DNA of 35,671 nucleotides from Synergistaceae bacterium (GCA_031273805.1 JAISRE010000122.1:1-35671); one strand, 5' to 3'; shown: positions 1-8,825, counted from the first letter of the stretch. Notes: generated by a model from the letters alone, not told the origin. Numbers and translations: made by a program.

Positions 1-135
1 GTTTCGTTATGTCGTTATGACTGACGATCTTAGCTGTATAGGCTGCGCTGAGCGCCATCTGAGGTTATACTGATGACGCACAACCCCGATATGATATCAT
101 GAATATATAATGATAAAAAAAGGAGAGAGTATATC

Positions 136-726
136 GTGTTCAATGTCGAGAAACTCATCCAGGTGTGCGGCTATATTCTGAAAAAATATGACGGACGGCT
201 TAACTATACAAAGCTCATAAAGCTCCTTTATCTAGCGGACAAAGAGGCGTTAAAAGAAAGCCTCATTACCATCTCAGACGACGAATATGTCTGCATGACC
301 AATGGTCCGGTTTTAATCAGCCTTTATGATCTCATCAGGAACAGATACTCCAACAATGACGACATAAACGCTCAGTCACTGTGGAATGCCCGTTTTATAA
401 AAGATGGTTATGATCTAGTCTACATATCGCCGCAGTACCCCGAGGGCAAAATGTCCGAATACGATAAAGATGTCATTGACCGCATCGACGCGCAATACCA
501 CGACAAGAGCCACGGCGAGCTGATCAACGCAGTGCATCGCAGAGAGATATGCCCGGAGTGGACAGACCCCGGGCATGGGACCACCAGTCCGCTGCACCTA
601 GAAAAAATATTGAAAAGCATCGGTTGCAGCGATAAGGAAATTTTGTGGTTCTTGGAGGAGAAAGAAATTTACGAGGAAGAAGACCGGCATTTTGACAAGA
701 TAGCCGAATTAATTGTATCAAAATGA
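136..726 (+). CDS. Panacea-domain (DUF4065/SocA-like) antitoxin
   Basis: This 196-residue protein has the look of the Panacea (DUF4065) family, a promiscuous antitoxin domain that neutralises many unrelated toxins. The family signature is visible as LNYTKLIKLLYLADK near residues 22-36 and NGPVLISLYDLI near residues 56-67. The start is a GTG at 136, chosen because AGGAGAG at 121-127 sits about eight bases upstream. The stop overlaps the ATG of the next gene (ATGA), which is typical of an antitoxin-toxin operon. The antitoxin role comes from the family and gene order; direct neutralisation is inferred. No helix-turn-helix DNA-binding domain is obvious. Confidence 0.8.
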   Translation: MFNVEKLIQVCGYILKKYDGRLNYTKLIKLLYLADKEALKESLITISDDEYVCMTNGPVLISLYDLIRNRYSNNDDINAQSLWNARFIKDGYDLVYISPQYPEGKMSEYDKDVIDRIDAQYHDKSHGELINAVHRREICPEWTDPGHGTTSPLHLEKILKSIGCSDKEILWFLEEKEIYEEEDRHFDKIAELIVSK

Positions 727-1136
727 CTTTCCCAGTAAAAGGGCTATCTTTTCTCGGCGGCGGAGAGAGTGTCACAAACAAAACACCGCACCTGCATATC
801 ATACTGAGTGACAGTGACGAAGACGGTAATTGTCTTGTGGTTTCTCTTACAACATGGAGAGAGGATGATAACGGCAAACCGTTTCGCGGACAAGACAAAA
901 GTTGCATCCTTGACGCTGGAGATCACCCATTTATCAAGCACAGGTCTTGGATATATTACGCAAAGGCAAGGTCATTGCCCTGCAATGAAATATATAACAG
1001 AATTATGGATAAGACGTTTGAGCGACAAGCGGCACTTAAGGATGATGTTCTTCTTTTGATACAAGAAGGCGCAAGAAAATCAAAGTTCCTGCCGGGCGAA
1101 ATGCGGCGCTTCTTTAATTTTTTCAGTTCACAGTGA
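723..1136 (+). CDS. Putative small toxin, PemK/MazF-like, paired with the Panacea antitoxin
   Basis: This 137-residue protein begins on the ATGA overlap with the antitoxin stop. It has a pattern reminiscent of the PemK/MazF fold: an early strand HLHIILS, a strand CLVVSLTTW, a segment around CILDAGDHPFI and a following YYAKARSLP. The C-terminal third is rich in charged residues. In families of this fold the product is usually an mRNA endonuclease, but the resemblance here is weak and no catalytic residue can be assigned with confidence. The main argument for a toxin is its position directly behind a Panacea antitoxin. It could also be another Panacea-linked toxin type. Confidence 0.55.
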   Translation: MTFPVKGLSFLGGGESVTNKTPHLHIILSDSDEDGNCLVVSLTTWREDDNGKPFRGQDKSCILDAGDHPFIKHRSWIYYAKARSLPCNEIYNRIMDKTFERQAALKDDVLLLIQEGARKSKFLPGEMRRFFNFFSSQ

Positions 1137-1292
1137 CAAGCGAGGCGTCGAGACACGTGAGGATTTTCAAATGGAGCTATCGCCGACGGTCACAGGCCGT
1201 GCAAGGTGTAATTTCTGGACTACAAAATGGACTACATGAAAAAAGCCAAACGCCATAAAATAAGCCTGTGATCTAACTTAATAACACATCCA

Positions 1293-1313
1293 CGAGTCCC
1301 CCCCTCGGCACCA
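1293..1313 (+). other. tRNA 3'-end-like sequence, possible attachment-site remnant
   Basis: The 21 bases read as the 3' strand of a T-arm, an acceptor-stem strand (CTCGGCA) and CCA. Nothing upstream supplies the rest of a tRNA, so this is a fragment. Just before it, TGGACTAC occurs twice 12 bases apart (1216-1223 and 1228-1235), like integrase arm sites. Together with the toxin-antitoxin pair to the left, this suggests the edge of an integrated element whose body lies outside the window. No integrase is present here. The rest of 1137-1437 holds no gene that I can support. Confidence 0.4.
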
Positions 1314-1437
1314 TTATATTTGTATGATATAATCCATATTAGTACAATATACCCCATAAAACACCGCACAAACCGGCTTTAGAGCTCTTTTAGCCCTATT
1401 GATTCGTCCGAAGGCGCGCTACGGGTCCGTATCCGGT

Positions 1438-1486
1438 GAATCGAGTAGAAGGCCTCTCAAATAATGAGAGGCCTTCTACTCGATTC
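1438..1486. terminator. Large perfect hairpin downstream of hydA
   Basis: Two 21-base arms (1438-1458 and 1466-1486) are perfectly complementary around a 7-base loop. The structure begins 24 bases beyond the hydA stop, where the hydrogenase operon should end. Neither side has a clear T-tract, so it is either a bidirectional terminator or an RNA 3'-end stabiliser. Confidence 0.6.
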
Positions 1487-1509
1487 GATTAAAACTTTTG
1501 GCGGTATGT

Positions 1510-3258
1510 TTACTTCAGTCTGCCCTCGATCCGTGTGTAGTGGGTATGCAGCAGATGATGCGCCCTCTCGCCGAGAGGTTCTCCCATCCAGGTCTCGTAA
1601 AGCTCCTTGATAGCCGGATTCTCGTGAGATTTGCGGTACTTCATGTGCGCGTCGGCGTCGTATATAGCCTCGATGCGCGCTTTGCGGATATCCGTGTCAG
1701 TCGGATAAGGCTGCCCGCCGCCACCTAGGCATCCGCCAGGACACGCCATTATCTCTATAAAGTGATATTCCGCCTCCCCAGAGAGTATCTTCTGGACCAT
1801 TTTCTCCGCATTTCTCAGCGTGTGGGCAACAGCCACCTTGAGGATGACGCCGTCGCCTAGATCAACGGAGGATTCCTTGATTCCATCGAGCCCGCGGACC
1901 CCTTTGAAATCCAGATTTTCAAGCGTTTTGCCGGTGTAGACCTCGTACGCGGTGCGCAGCGCCGCCTCCATAACGCCGCCGGTTGCCCCGAAAATCTGGC
2001 CTGCGCCGCTCGAAAGCCCCATAGGGGAGTCAAAATCATCCTCCGGCAACCCCATAAAGTCTATGCCCATCTGTTTTATCATTCGCGCAAACTCGCGTGT
2101 GGTTATGACTATGTCGACGTCGCGAAACCCGCTGTCGTTGAGCTGAGGGCGCTTGGCCTCCCACTTCTTCGCTGTGCACGGCATAACGGCGACACATACG
2201 ATCTTCGCCGGATCAATGCCGGCTTTCTCAGCGAAGTATGTCTTCACGGTCGCGCCGAACATTCCCTGCGGCGACTTTGCACTGGAGAGATGAGGGATTA
2301 TTTCAGGATGCGTCGTCTCGATGAAGTTGACCCATCCTGGCGAACAGGAGGTCATCATCGGCAGCACCCCGCCGTTCTTTATGCGGTGCAGCAACTCGTG
2401 CCCCTCCTCCATTATGGTGAGGTCCGCCGCGAAGTCCGTGTCGAAGACCTTGTCGAAGCCCATCCTGCGAAGTACGGCGACCATCTTGCCGGTAACAATG
2501 CCGCCCGATTTCATGCCGAACTCCTCACCAAGACCGATGCGAACGGACGGCGCCGTCTGCACCACAACATATTTATCCGGATCAGCCAACGCGTCCCAGA
2601 CCAGCTGAGTGTCGTCCTTCTCGGTCAGCGCCGCAGTCGGACATACTGTCGTGCACTGACCGCAGTATGTACAGGCAACCTGGTCCAATCCAAGTCCAAA
2701 CGCGGGTTCCACAATGCTGTTAAATCCTCTGTTGGCTATGCAGTATATATCGAGCCCCTGACGCTCAGAGCACGCGCGGACGCACCGGGTGCAGAGTATG
2801 CACTTCTCGGGATTCCGAACGATGGAGGGGTTTGCGTCGTCAATCTCAGATGAGCGTTTTTCTCCGTGAAAGCGGACTTTTCTGACCCCCAGGTCCGCCG
2901 CGATCTCCTGCAGCTCACAGTGTTGGTTCTTCACGCAGAAGAGACAGTCCTCCGGGTGATTTGCGAGCATCAGCTCAACAACAGTCTTGCGGGTTTCCAT
3001 CACTATCGGCGTGTTAGTATGGACCTTCATGCCGTCGCTTACAGGATAAACACAGCTGGCCACGAGCGAACGGGCCCCCTCCACTTCAACGAGGCAGACT
3101 CGGCAGCTTCCTTCTCGCGATAACTCGGGGTGATAGCACAGGTGCGGAATGTTAAGCCCTATGATGCGAGCGGCCTGCAATATCGTGTAGCTCTTTGGCG
3201 CGGTCACCTCCTGCCCATCTATTGTCAGTTTAACCATTGTCTCCGTAACACTGGACAT
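1510..3258 (-). CDS. hydA: [FeFe]-hydrogenase catalytic subunit
   Basis: This is the 582-residue catalytic subunit of an NAD(H)-linked, probably electron-bifurcating, [FeFe] hydrogenase. An N-terminal 2Fe-2S domain uses C41, C52, C55 and C69. It is followed by a His-Cys3 4Fe-4S site (H101, C105, C108, C114) and two 4Fe-4S clusters (C153/156/159/163 and C196/199/202/206). The H-cluster motifs are all intact: TSCSPGW (C305), MPCTAKK (C361) and ACPGGCLGGGGQP (C506, C510). The start at 3258 has AAGGAGGAG nine bases upstream. It follows hydB by 20 bases and is the last gene of the operon. Maturation genes hydEFG are not in the window. The enzyme is expected in the cytoplasm. Confidence 0.95.
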   Translation of the reverse strand: MSSVTETMVKLTIDGQEVTAPKSYTILQAARIIGLNIPHLCYHPELSREGSCRVCLVEVEGARSLVASCVYPVSDGMKVHTNTPIVMETRKTVVELMLANHPEDCLFCVKNQHCELQEIAADLGVRKVRFHGEKRSSEIDDANPSIVRNPEKCILCTRCVRACSERQGLDIYCIANRGFNSIVEPAFGLGLDQVACTYCGQCTTVCPTAALTEKDDTQLVWDALADPDKYVVVQTAPSVRIGLGEEFGMKSGGIVTGKMVAVLRRMGFDKVFDTDFAADLTIMEEGHELLHRIKNGGVLPMMTSCSPGWVNFIETTHPEIIPHLSSAKSPQGMFGATVKTYFAEKAGIDPAKIVCVAVMPCTAKKWEAKRPQLNDSGFRDVDIVITTREFARMIKQMGIDFMGLPEDDFDSPMGLSSGAGQIFGATGGVMEAALRTAYEVYTGKTLENLDFKGVRGLDGIKESSVDLGDGVILKVAVAHTLRNAEKMVQKILSGEAEYHFIEIMACPGGCLGGGGQPYPTDTDIRKARIEAIYDADAHMKYRKSHENPAIKELYETWMGEPLGERAHHLLHTHYTRIEGRLK

Positions 3259-3278
3259 CTCGATATCTCCTCCTTCCC

Positions 3279-5069
3279 CTAACCCTTGTCAATTGCCTTG
3301 AAAGGACACTTGGTCTGGCAGGCGCCGCACTTAATGCAGATATTTTCATCGATTGAGTGCATGCCCTTGATCTCTCCGCTTATGGCGTCGACAGGGCAGA
3401 CCTTCTTGCACAGCCCACAGCCGCGGCACCTCTCGGTTATGAGATAGCCTATCAGAGCTGTGCAAGCTCCGGCCGGGCACTTGTGGTCCCTGATGTGCGC
3501 CTCGTACTCGTGGCGGAAGAAGTTCAGAGTTGAGAGGACCGGGTTTGGGGCTGTCTGGCCCAGGGCGCAGAGAGAGCCTGCCTTGATGGACCTTGCAAGG
3601 CTCTCGAGGAGGGCTATGTCATCCTCCCTGCCGTTTCCTTCGCAGATGCGGTTCAATATCTCGAGCATCCTCTTTGTTCCCTCGCGGCATGGGGTACATT
3701 TGCCGCAGGACTCGTCCTGGGTGAAGTTCAGAAAGTAACGGGCGACATCCACCATGCATGTGGTCTCATCCATGACGACAAGTCCTCCGGAGCCCATCAT
3801 CGCCCCGGCCTTTGTGAGAGACTCATAGTCGATGGCAAGGTCAAGCAGCTGCTCCGGGAGACATCCCCCAGACGGGCCTCCGATCTGAACGGCCTTGAAC
3901 TTTTTACCGTCCGGGATGCCGCCGCCGATGTCGTAGATGATCTCACGCATCGTAATGCCCATTGGCACCTCTGCCAGACCTGTGTTGTTTATTTTGCCGG
4001 TGAGCGCGAATACCTTTGTGCCCTTGCTGGTTTCGGTACCCTGAGACGCAAAATAACTTGCTCCGTCACGCATGATCGAGGGAACGTTGGCGAACGTCTC
4101 GACGTTGTTGATGTTTGTGGGCTTGCCCCATAGTCCGGAGTTCGCCGGAAATGGAGGACGCGGGCGCGGCATTCCGCGGCGCCCCTCGACAGATGCCATA
4201 AGCGCCGTCTCCTCGCCGCAGACGAACGCGCCAGCCCCTTCTTTTATGTGAAGAGTGAAGTTGAAGTCACTTCCAAGTATTCCCTCCCCGAGCAAACCAG
4301 CCTCCTCCGCCTGAGCGATGGCTCCGCGAAGTCTCTTGATTGCGAGCGGATACTCGGCGCGGCAGTATATATAACCCTCGTCAGCCCCAACCGCATAACC
4401 GCAGATTGCCATTCCCTCCAACACCCTATGGGGATCGCCCTCCAGCACGGAGCGATCCATGAACGCTCCGGGGTCGCCCTCGTCCGCGTTGCAGATGACG
4501 TACTTTTTATCCCCTGCCGCTCCGCGAGTGAACTGCCACTTGAGACCGGTCGGGAAACCTCCGCCGCCGCGGCCTCTGAGTCCCGACGCTTTGATCTCCT
4601 CGATTACATCCTCCGGTTTCATGGATAGGGCTTTTGCGAGTCCTTCATAACCGTCGGCGCCGATGTACTCCTCCAGCGATTCCGGGTTTATATGCCCGCA
4701 GTTGACGAGGGCATAGCGCTTCTGTTTTTTGTAAAATGCTATATCATCATAATCAGGAACAGTCTCCAGTGTCGCCGGCTCCTTATAGAGCAGGCGCTCG
4801 ATCACGCGTCCCTTGATGAGATGGGTTTCCACTATTTCGTCAATGTCGGTCGGCTTAACCCTGATGTAGAACACGCCTTCGGGATATACAATGACGAGAG
4901 GGCCCATCTCGCAGAGTCCGTGGCACCCCGTCTCAACTATCTTGATCTCACTCTCCATGCCTTTGGCCTGCAGCTTCTCGCGAAGTGCGGGAATGATTAC
5001 CTTCGATCCCGAGGACGAACAACCGGTTCCTCCGCATACAAGAACGTGGGCTCTTGCGAGCTTCTCCAT
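3279..5069 (-). CDS. hydB: NADH-binding flavoprotein subunit of the [FeFe] hydrogenase (NuoF-like)
   Basis: This is a 596-residue NuoF-type subunit that binds FMN and NAD(H) and passes electrons to HydA. A thioredoxin-like 2Fe-2S domain is at the N terminus (C12, C17, C49, C53). The FMN/NADH domain starts near GRGGGGFPTGLKW (about residues 166-178). A 4Fe-4S site lies in SCGKCTPCREGTKRM. Two ferredoxin-type 4Fe-4S motifs (CRGCGLCKKVCP and CIKCGACQTKCP) close the protein. This architecture matches HydB of trimeric bifurcating hydrogenases, which couple NADH and reduced ferredoxin to H2. Bifurcation itself is inferred from the family. A GGGGG tract precedes the start. Confidence 0.93.
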   Translation of the reverse strand: MEKLARAHVLVCGGTGCSSSGSKVIIPALREKLQAKGMESEIKIVETGCHGLCEMGPLVIVYPEGVFYIRVKPTDIDEIVETHLIKGRVIERLLYKEPATLETVPDYDDIAFYKKQKRYALVNCGHINPESLEEYIGADGYEGLAKALSMKPEDVIEEIKASGLRGRGGGGFPTGLKWQFTRGAAGDKKYVICNADEGDPGAFMDRSVLEGDPHRVLEGMAICGYAVGADEGYIYCRAEYPLAIKRLRGAIAQAEEAGLLGEGILGSDFNFTLHIKEGAGAFVCGEETALMASVEGRRGMPRPRPPFPANSGLWGKPTNINNVETFANVPSIMRDGASYFASQGTETSKGTKVFALTGKINNTGLAEVPMGITMREIIYDIGGGIPDGKKFKAVQIGGPSGGCLPEQLLDLAIDYESLTKAGAMMGSGGLVVMDETTCMVDVARYFLNFTQDESCGKCTPCREGTKRMLEILNRICEGNGREDDIALLESLARSIKAGSLCALGQTAPNPVLSTLNFFRHEYEAHIRDHKCPAGACTALIGYLITERCRGCGLCKKVCPVDAISGEIKGMHSIDENICIKCGACQTKCPFKAIDKG

Positions 5070-5111
5070 TTTATTATTCCCCCTGTTTCCGCACTCTAAA
5101 TATAGAATCCG

Positions 5112-5477
5112 TTATATCTTGGCAACGACCAGATCCGTCACAATCCGCCCGTTTACAAGATGCTCGATTATAATTCTTGGAATATCTTCGGGCTTCACGT
5201 TGCCATAGGTTACGCGGGGCTCGCCCGGGCGAACGATATCGACCAACGGCTCCTTCTGACACATGCCTATACAACCGGTCTGCAATACAGATACGTTCTG
5301 CAGTCCTCTGCGCGAGATCTCGTCCAATATGGCGGTCATTACAGTACGCGCGCCTGCGGCTATGCCGCATGTACCCATTCCGACAATCACCTGAGTACCG
5401 TTTTCATGACGCGCTGATGTGCTCTGCTTGGCGATTTCTTTGATCTTACGCAGATCCTCCAGACTTTTTATGGTCAT
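5112..5477 (-). CDS. Small thioredoxin-like 2Fe-2S protein of the hydrogenase operon
   Basis: This 121-residue protein is of the (2Fe-2S) ferredoxin-like type often placed between NuoE-like and NuoF-like hydrogenase genes. It carries GTCGIAAGAR (C37) and TGCIGMC (C69, C73), resembling the N-terminal domain of HydB. Only three of the four ligands expected for a 2Fe-2S cluster are obvious, so the cluster may be bound differently. It is probably an accessory electron-transfer subunit of the complex. The Shine-Dalgarno site is modest (GAGG). It lies 50 bases after hydC and 42 bases before hydB, all in one direction. Confidence 0.8.
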   Translation of the reverse strand: MTIKSLEDLRKIKEIAKQSTSARHENGTQVIVGMGTCGIAAGARTVMTAILDEISRRGLQNVSVLQTGCIGMCQKEPLVDIVRPGEPRVTYGNVKPEDIPRIIIEHLVNGRIVTDLVVAKI

Positions 5478-5527
5478 CTAAAAACAACCTCTTTTCTTAA
5501 AATAATTTTCATTTTTTTTGCGACCCA

Positions 5528-6004
5528 TTATTTATACCGGTCGATTATGCTCTTGACGGAGTCCGACTCGAGTCGTCCATGCGTATCGTCGTTTACCATG
5601 ATGACAGGCGCCAGTCCGCAGCATCCAATGCATGCCACCGTCTCCAGGGTGAACCTGAGATCCTTGGTAGTCGCCTCATTTTCTTCCAAGCCCAGCTGGG
5701 TTTTAAGCTCACTGAGGATTCCTTTAGCGCCCCTTACGTGGCAGGCTGTGCCCTGACAGGAACGCACAATGTTGCGTCCGCGTGGTTTGAGGTGAAATTG
5801 CGCGTAAAATGTGACTACCCCAAAAATTTGGCTTATCGGAATATGTGTTTTCTCACTTATTCTGATCAGAACTTCTCTCGGCAAATACCCAAAAATATCC
5901 TGAGCCTTTTGCAGGATCGGGATGAGAGTCCCTTTAGCGCTTCCCAACTCTGACAGAAGTTCATCGAGTTTAGCCAAATCCTGATCCACAAGTTTATCTA
6001 CCAT
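5528..6004 (-). CDS. hydC: NuoE-like 2Fe-2S subunit of the [FeFe] hydrogenase
   Basis: This 158-residue protein matches the 24-kDa NuoE/HydC family. After a helical N-terminal bundle come the paired motifs SCQGTACHVRGA (C83, C88) and ACIGCCGLAP (C125, C129), which form the 2Fe-2S site in a thioredoxin-like fold. It is the first gene of the hydrogenase operon and starts behind a strong AAGGAGGA site at 6011-6018. With HydB it forms the diaphorase part that exchanges electrons with NAD(H). Confidence 0.93.
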   Translation of the reverse strand: MVDKLVDQDLAKLDELLSELGSAKGTLIPILQKAQDIFGYLPREVLIRISEKTHIPISQIFGVVTFYAQFHLKPRGRNIVRSCQGTACHVRGAKGILSELKTQLGLEENEATTKDLRFTLETVACIGCCGLAPVIMVNDDTHGRLESDSVKSIIDRYK

Positions 6005-6160
6005 TACGAATCCTCCTTATTTAGGATCTATAGACAGTCGGTCCTGTCACACTATAAGTGCAGCCCATAAGAGCGTGCATAATTTAGTAGCAAAAAGTTG
6101 TCGTAATTGTATAACATTAAGACATGTTTTAAAAGTCCGTCAATCTGCGCTGTATTGCGT

Positions 6161-6189
6161 ATACTAACCAATATGTGATGAGATTGCAA
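6161..6189 (-). promoter_or_regulatory. Probable sigma-70-type promoter of the hydrogenase operon
   Basis: On the minus strand TTGCAA (6184-6189) and TAGTAT (6161-6166) are separated by exactly 17 bases. Each matches four of six consensus bases. Transcription would begin near 6155, leaving a leader of about 150 bases before hydC. The rest of the gap 6005-6417 holds the inverted repeat described separately and no gene. Confidence 0.4.
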
Positions 6190-6203
6190 TAGTAGTCATC
6201 ACA
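6174..6203. promoter_or_regulatory. Inverted repeat over the hydrogenase promoter, possible operator
   Basis: TGTGATGA (6174-6181) and TCATCACA (6196-6203) form a perfect 8-base inverted repeat with a 14-base spacer containing the proposed -35 box. A further TGTGATG occurs at 6273-6279. The placement suits a repressor. The sequence does not match the usual Rex site (TTGTTAA-N4-TTAACAA), so the regulator is unknown. Confidence 0.4.
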
Positions 6204-6417
6204 AATTTCTTGAATATTTATTCAAATTCATGCAATTGTGAAGAACGACATATCATTTGTATTCCACATGTTTGTGATGTCATTTTTTTAAGCACTTTCA
6301 GGGGATATCGACGCAAATTTGCCTCAAGTTTGCAATGATTGGTGAGGAATATTCCGAGTAGGCATTACAACTGATTTGCTGTTTGATTGGTTACAATCGG
6401 TATATTTGCCCGCTCAT

Positions 6418-7329
6418 TCATCGAGGCATCCATGATTTGAACCCCTTGCCGACGACCTCTCTCGCGTCCGACACAACCATGAACGATGACGGCTGATTCT
6501 CTCCAATGAAACGTTTCAGTTCGACAGTCTGCCTGCGAGTCAGAAGGCACATTACAGTGGGACGAGACTCTCCTGAGTAACCGCCGTGAGCGTCCATTAT
6601 CGTAGCTCCGCGCACGAGCTCCGTCGTGATGAAACTCAAAACCGGAGATGGATCCTTCGTCACCACCAGGACGAGCCGACGCATGTCGAACGACGACATC
6701 GTACTGTCGATCATGAGGCTGGAGGTATATACGGAGACGAGTCCCAGCATGGCGTTTTCCACCCCTACGATGAATGTGCTGGCCCCTATTATGCACATAT
6801 TTATGTAAAAATTGAACTTGCCTATCTCCATGCCATATTTTTTTTGCATGTACAGGCTCACAATGTCGGTTCCGCCCATCGAAGCGCCTGTGTGAAGCAC
6901 AAGACCGCCGCCATACCCCTTGATTGCACCGCCAATGAGGGCAATGAGCAGCTTCTGGTCGGTATGCGCGAAGGACATATCCACCATGAACTTCATCAGA
7001 ACGGTGATCAGTGCGACCGAGAATATCGTCCACAACACCATCCTGGCGGACAGTTCCTTCCATGCCCATATTAAAAGCGCGACATTCGCTGCCGCGACCA
7101 GCATCGGCAGGGAGAGCCCGAATGTGTAATTCAGGAGCATGGCTATCCCAGTTACGCCAGAATCAGGGAAACGAAACGGAACGGTGAACGCCATAACGCC
7201 AAATGTATAAATTGCAGTGCCGATCACCACCGCGATGAATGTTCCGAACTCCGCTCTCGCGACAATCGGCGCCATCACCATCAATTTCTTTAAACCCCTC
7301 TTGTTCCACCCTAACCGCAAATTGTGCAA
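6418..7329 (-). CDS. YitT-family membrane protein (YitT_membrane plus DUF2179)
   Basis: The protein has the YitT layout: about five or six hydrophobic segments over the first 200 residues, with GTAIYTFGVMAFTVPF and a glycine-rich SGVTGIAMLL near the start, followed by a soluble C-terminal DUF2179 domain (around GGYSGESRPTVMCLLTRRQ). The substrate and function of the family are unknown. I prefer a TTG start at 7329 because GGAGG at 7338-7342 is ideally spaced; the alternative ATG at 7281 has a poorly spaced GAGGGG. The gene stands alone, between the hydrogenase promoter region and the amide cluster, and nothing suggests a functional link to either. Confidence 0.8.
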   Translation of the reverse strand: MHNLRLGWNKRGLKKLMVMAPIVARAEFGTFIAVVIGTAIYTFGVMAFTVPFRFPDSGVTGIAMLLNYTFGLSLPMLVAAANVALLIWAWKELSARMVLWTIFSVALITVLMKFMVDMSFAHTDQKLLIALIGGAIKGYGGGLVLHTGASMGGTDIVSLYMQKKYGMEIGKFNFYINMCIIGASTFIVGVENAMLGLVSVYTSSLMIDSTMSSFDMRRLVLVVTKDPSPVLSFITTELVRGATIMDAHGGYSGESRPTVMCLLTRRQTVELKRFIGENQPSSFMVVSDAREVVGKGFKSWMPR

Positions 7330-7604
7330 ATTTAAGACCTCCGGATCAAATTTATTGCATGAACGACTATGGACATTGCGGTATACGTGTATCCACATAT
7401 ATGCCATAGCTAACTATAACTCGATTTTCATCTTGCCACAAGTCGCCGAACATCCGAGTATGATATGCCATAAATTTATCTTGCGCCTGCGGAAAAAACA
7501 TGAGGTATTATTTTCTGATTTGTGATCCGGCTCGTCTGAGGAATATATTCATTTTTGGTAGCTGCGTCACAGTTAAAGAATCCAATTTTTTAAGCACCTA
7601 CAGA

Positions 7605-7635
7605 GAGTGACCGGAATATTTTGTTCCGGCCACTC
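7605..7635 (-). terminator. Hairpin ending the amide cluster
   Basis: A 12-base stem (7605-7616 with 7624-7635, one G-U pair on the minus strand) and a 7-base loop begin about 10 bases after the DUF1893 stop. A T-rich stretch lies further downstream but not directly at the stem. The surrounding gap 7330-7645 shows no gene. It holds AATTTTTTAAGCAC, whose core TTTTTTAAGCAC also occurs near 6283-6294. Confidence 0.55.
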
Positions 7636-7645
7636 TTGTTCCAGG

Positions 7646-8131
7646 CTAACAATCTTTGATTGCAATGGGTATATTTGTGCCGTCCGAGGCGATATCAGCA
7701 CAGTTCGCGATATACTTTCGTATCATCTCAGCCGCCTCCGGCGGATACTCCACGTCTTTGACGAGAAGATCCAGCTTATATCGCGAAGTTAAATCTCTTT
7801 CCACTATATATGGCACAGTTTGCTGCCATGTTGCCAGCACGCCGTGTTTTCCCAATAAATCTATGGCGTCGTCAGCTATAGTAAGGGCAAAGACCGCCTT
7901 TGCTCTGCCATATATACACAGGAAAGCGGAGGCTAATCCAACGAAGCGATCGCCAATGACCGCTCCTTCCAACTTTGCGGGGTCGGCATCCAGGATATTC
8001 AGCAGCGGCGTCAGTCCCCGCTGATCTGAATGATGCAAAATTTTGCCGTCACCGATCACAACAAGGGTTTTACCCCCGTGAGTAAGCGCTGATTTTGCCT
8101 TGTTGGCGGCTTTGAAGATAGATTCGTCCAT
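7646..8131 (-). CDS. DUF1893 family protein
   Basis: This 161-residue protein matches DUF1893, a family with a cytidine-deaminase-like fold but no assigned reaction. Visible features are the opening KSALTHGGKTLVVIGDGKILHHSDQ, shown here in part as LVVIGDGK and HHSDQRGLTPLL, then a central glycine-rich GAVIGDRFVGLA and AFLCIYGRAKAVFALT. GGAGGC lies nine bases before the ATG. It follows the channel gene by 56 bases in the same direction and is last in the amide cluster, so it is probably co-transcribed. Whether it has any role in amide use is unknown. Confidence 0.75.
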   Translation of the reverse strand: MDESIFKAANKAKSALTHGGKTLVVIGDGKILHHSDQRGLTPLLNILDADPAKLEGAVIGDRFVGLASAFLCIYGRAKAVFALTIADDAIDLLGKHGVLATWQQTVPYIVERDLTSRYKLDLLVKDVEYPPEAAEMIRKYIANCADIASDGTNIPIAIKDC

Positions 8132-8187
8132 CAGTGATATGCCTCCATATATTTATCCCAAACCTTACTCGCGGAGATTATGAAGCG

Positions 8188-8700
8188 TTACCACCACCCA
8201 TTAAGCATATATAGGGCCGGCAGCCATAGCGTTGCAAATAAACCAACTATCATTAAGCATATCAAAACCGTTGTCAATTTTGCTCCGCCCTTTTGCAGAC
8301 CCATCGAAATCCAGAACAAGAACCAGAGCAATCCCCAGTATATCCATATTAAAGTAAGAAGTATATCTCCTGTCAAATAGGTCTGATAGGCAGGGAGCGG
8401 AACGTTGGCTGTTACAAACAGACACCACCAGCCCAATCCGCGTCCGTCCACCCCCGTAAGCTTAACTATACCCATGTACACGTACGTAAAGCTGAATAAC
8501 AGGACCTGAGCCGCCCACCACAGAGTTCCCTCCGCAAACCAATTTTGTACGATGCCGGTCAGGATGACAAACAGTGTCAGCAACCCAAATCCCAGATTCC
8601 AGTAACCAGCTTCTTTATCGCCGACTTTATTGCATAAGTTAGCGCAGTTTACAGTGAACACACCAGCTACACAAAACATGACAAAACCAAGTACTACCAT
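8188..8700 (-). CDS. AmiS/UreI-type amide or urea channel
   Basis: This 170-residue, very hydrophobic protein has six predicted membrane helices and resembles the AmiS/UreI family of small-amide channels. These channels pass urea or short aliphatic amides through the inner membrane, and UreI of Helicobacter is acid-gated. Recognisable pieces are GYWNLGFGLLTLF, WWAAQVLLFSFTYVYMGI and LTLIWIYWGLLWFLFW. The start has GAGGAGGAA upstream. Its location with a formamidase gene argues for formamide or a related amide as cargo rather than urea, since no urease is present. Confidence 0.85.
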   Translation of the reverse strand: MVVLGFVMFCVAGVFTVNCANLCNKVGDKEAGYWNLGFGLLTLFVILTGIVQNWFAEGTLWWAAQVLLFSFTYVYMGIVKLTGVDGRGLGWWCLFVTANVPLPAYQTYLTGDILLTLIWIYWGLLWFLFWISMGLQKGGAKLTTVLICLMIVGLFATLWLPALYMLNGWW

Positions 8701-8737
8701 GTTCTATTCCTCCTCAACGCGATGTCACTACAAAAAT

Positions 8738-8781
8738 AATGGGAGGCCGCCCACTGCAGATACAATTTACGGCCGCCCATT
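8738..8781 (-). terminator. Hairpin between the small ORF and the channel gene
   Basis: Arms at 8738-8749 and 8770-8781 pair over 12 positions with one mismatch. On the minus strand the second arm is followed by a T-rich stretch (TTATTTTTG). It could be a partial terminator that lowers expression of the channel and DUF1893 genes relative to the formamidase. Confidence 0.5.
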
Positions 8782-8825
8782 ATTTCATACCGAAGTTGAA
8801 ACGCGGTTCCTTATGGCGCTGTTAC

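Noticed and set aside
6174-6203. Rex or CRP binding site on the hydrogenase promoter
   Set aside because: The half-site resembles TGTGA, but the spacing (20 bases between TGTGA and TCACA) is wrong for CRP, and the sequence does not fit Rex.
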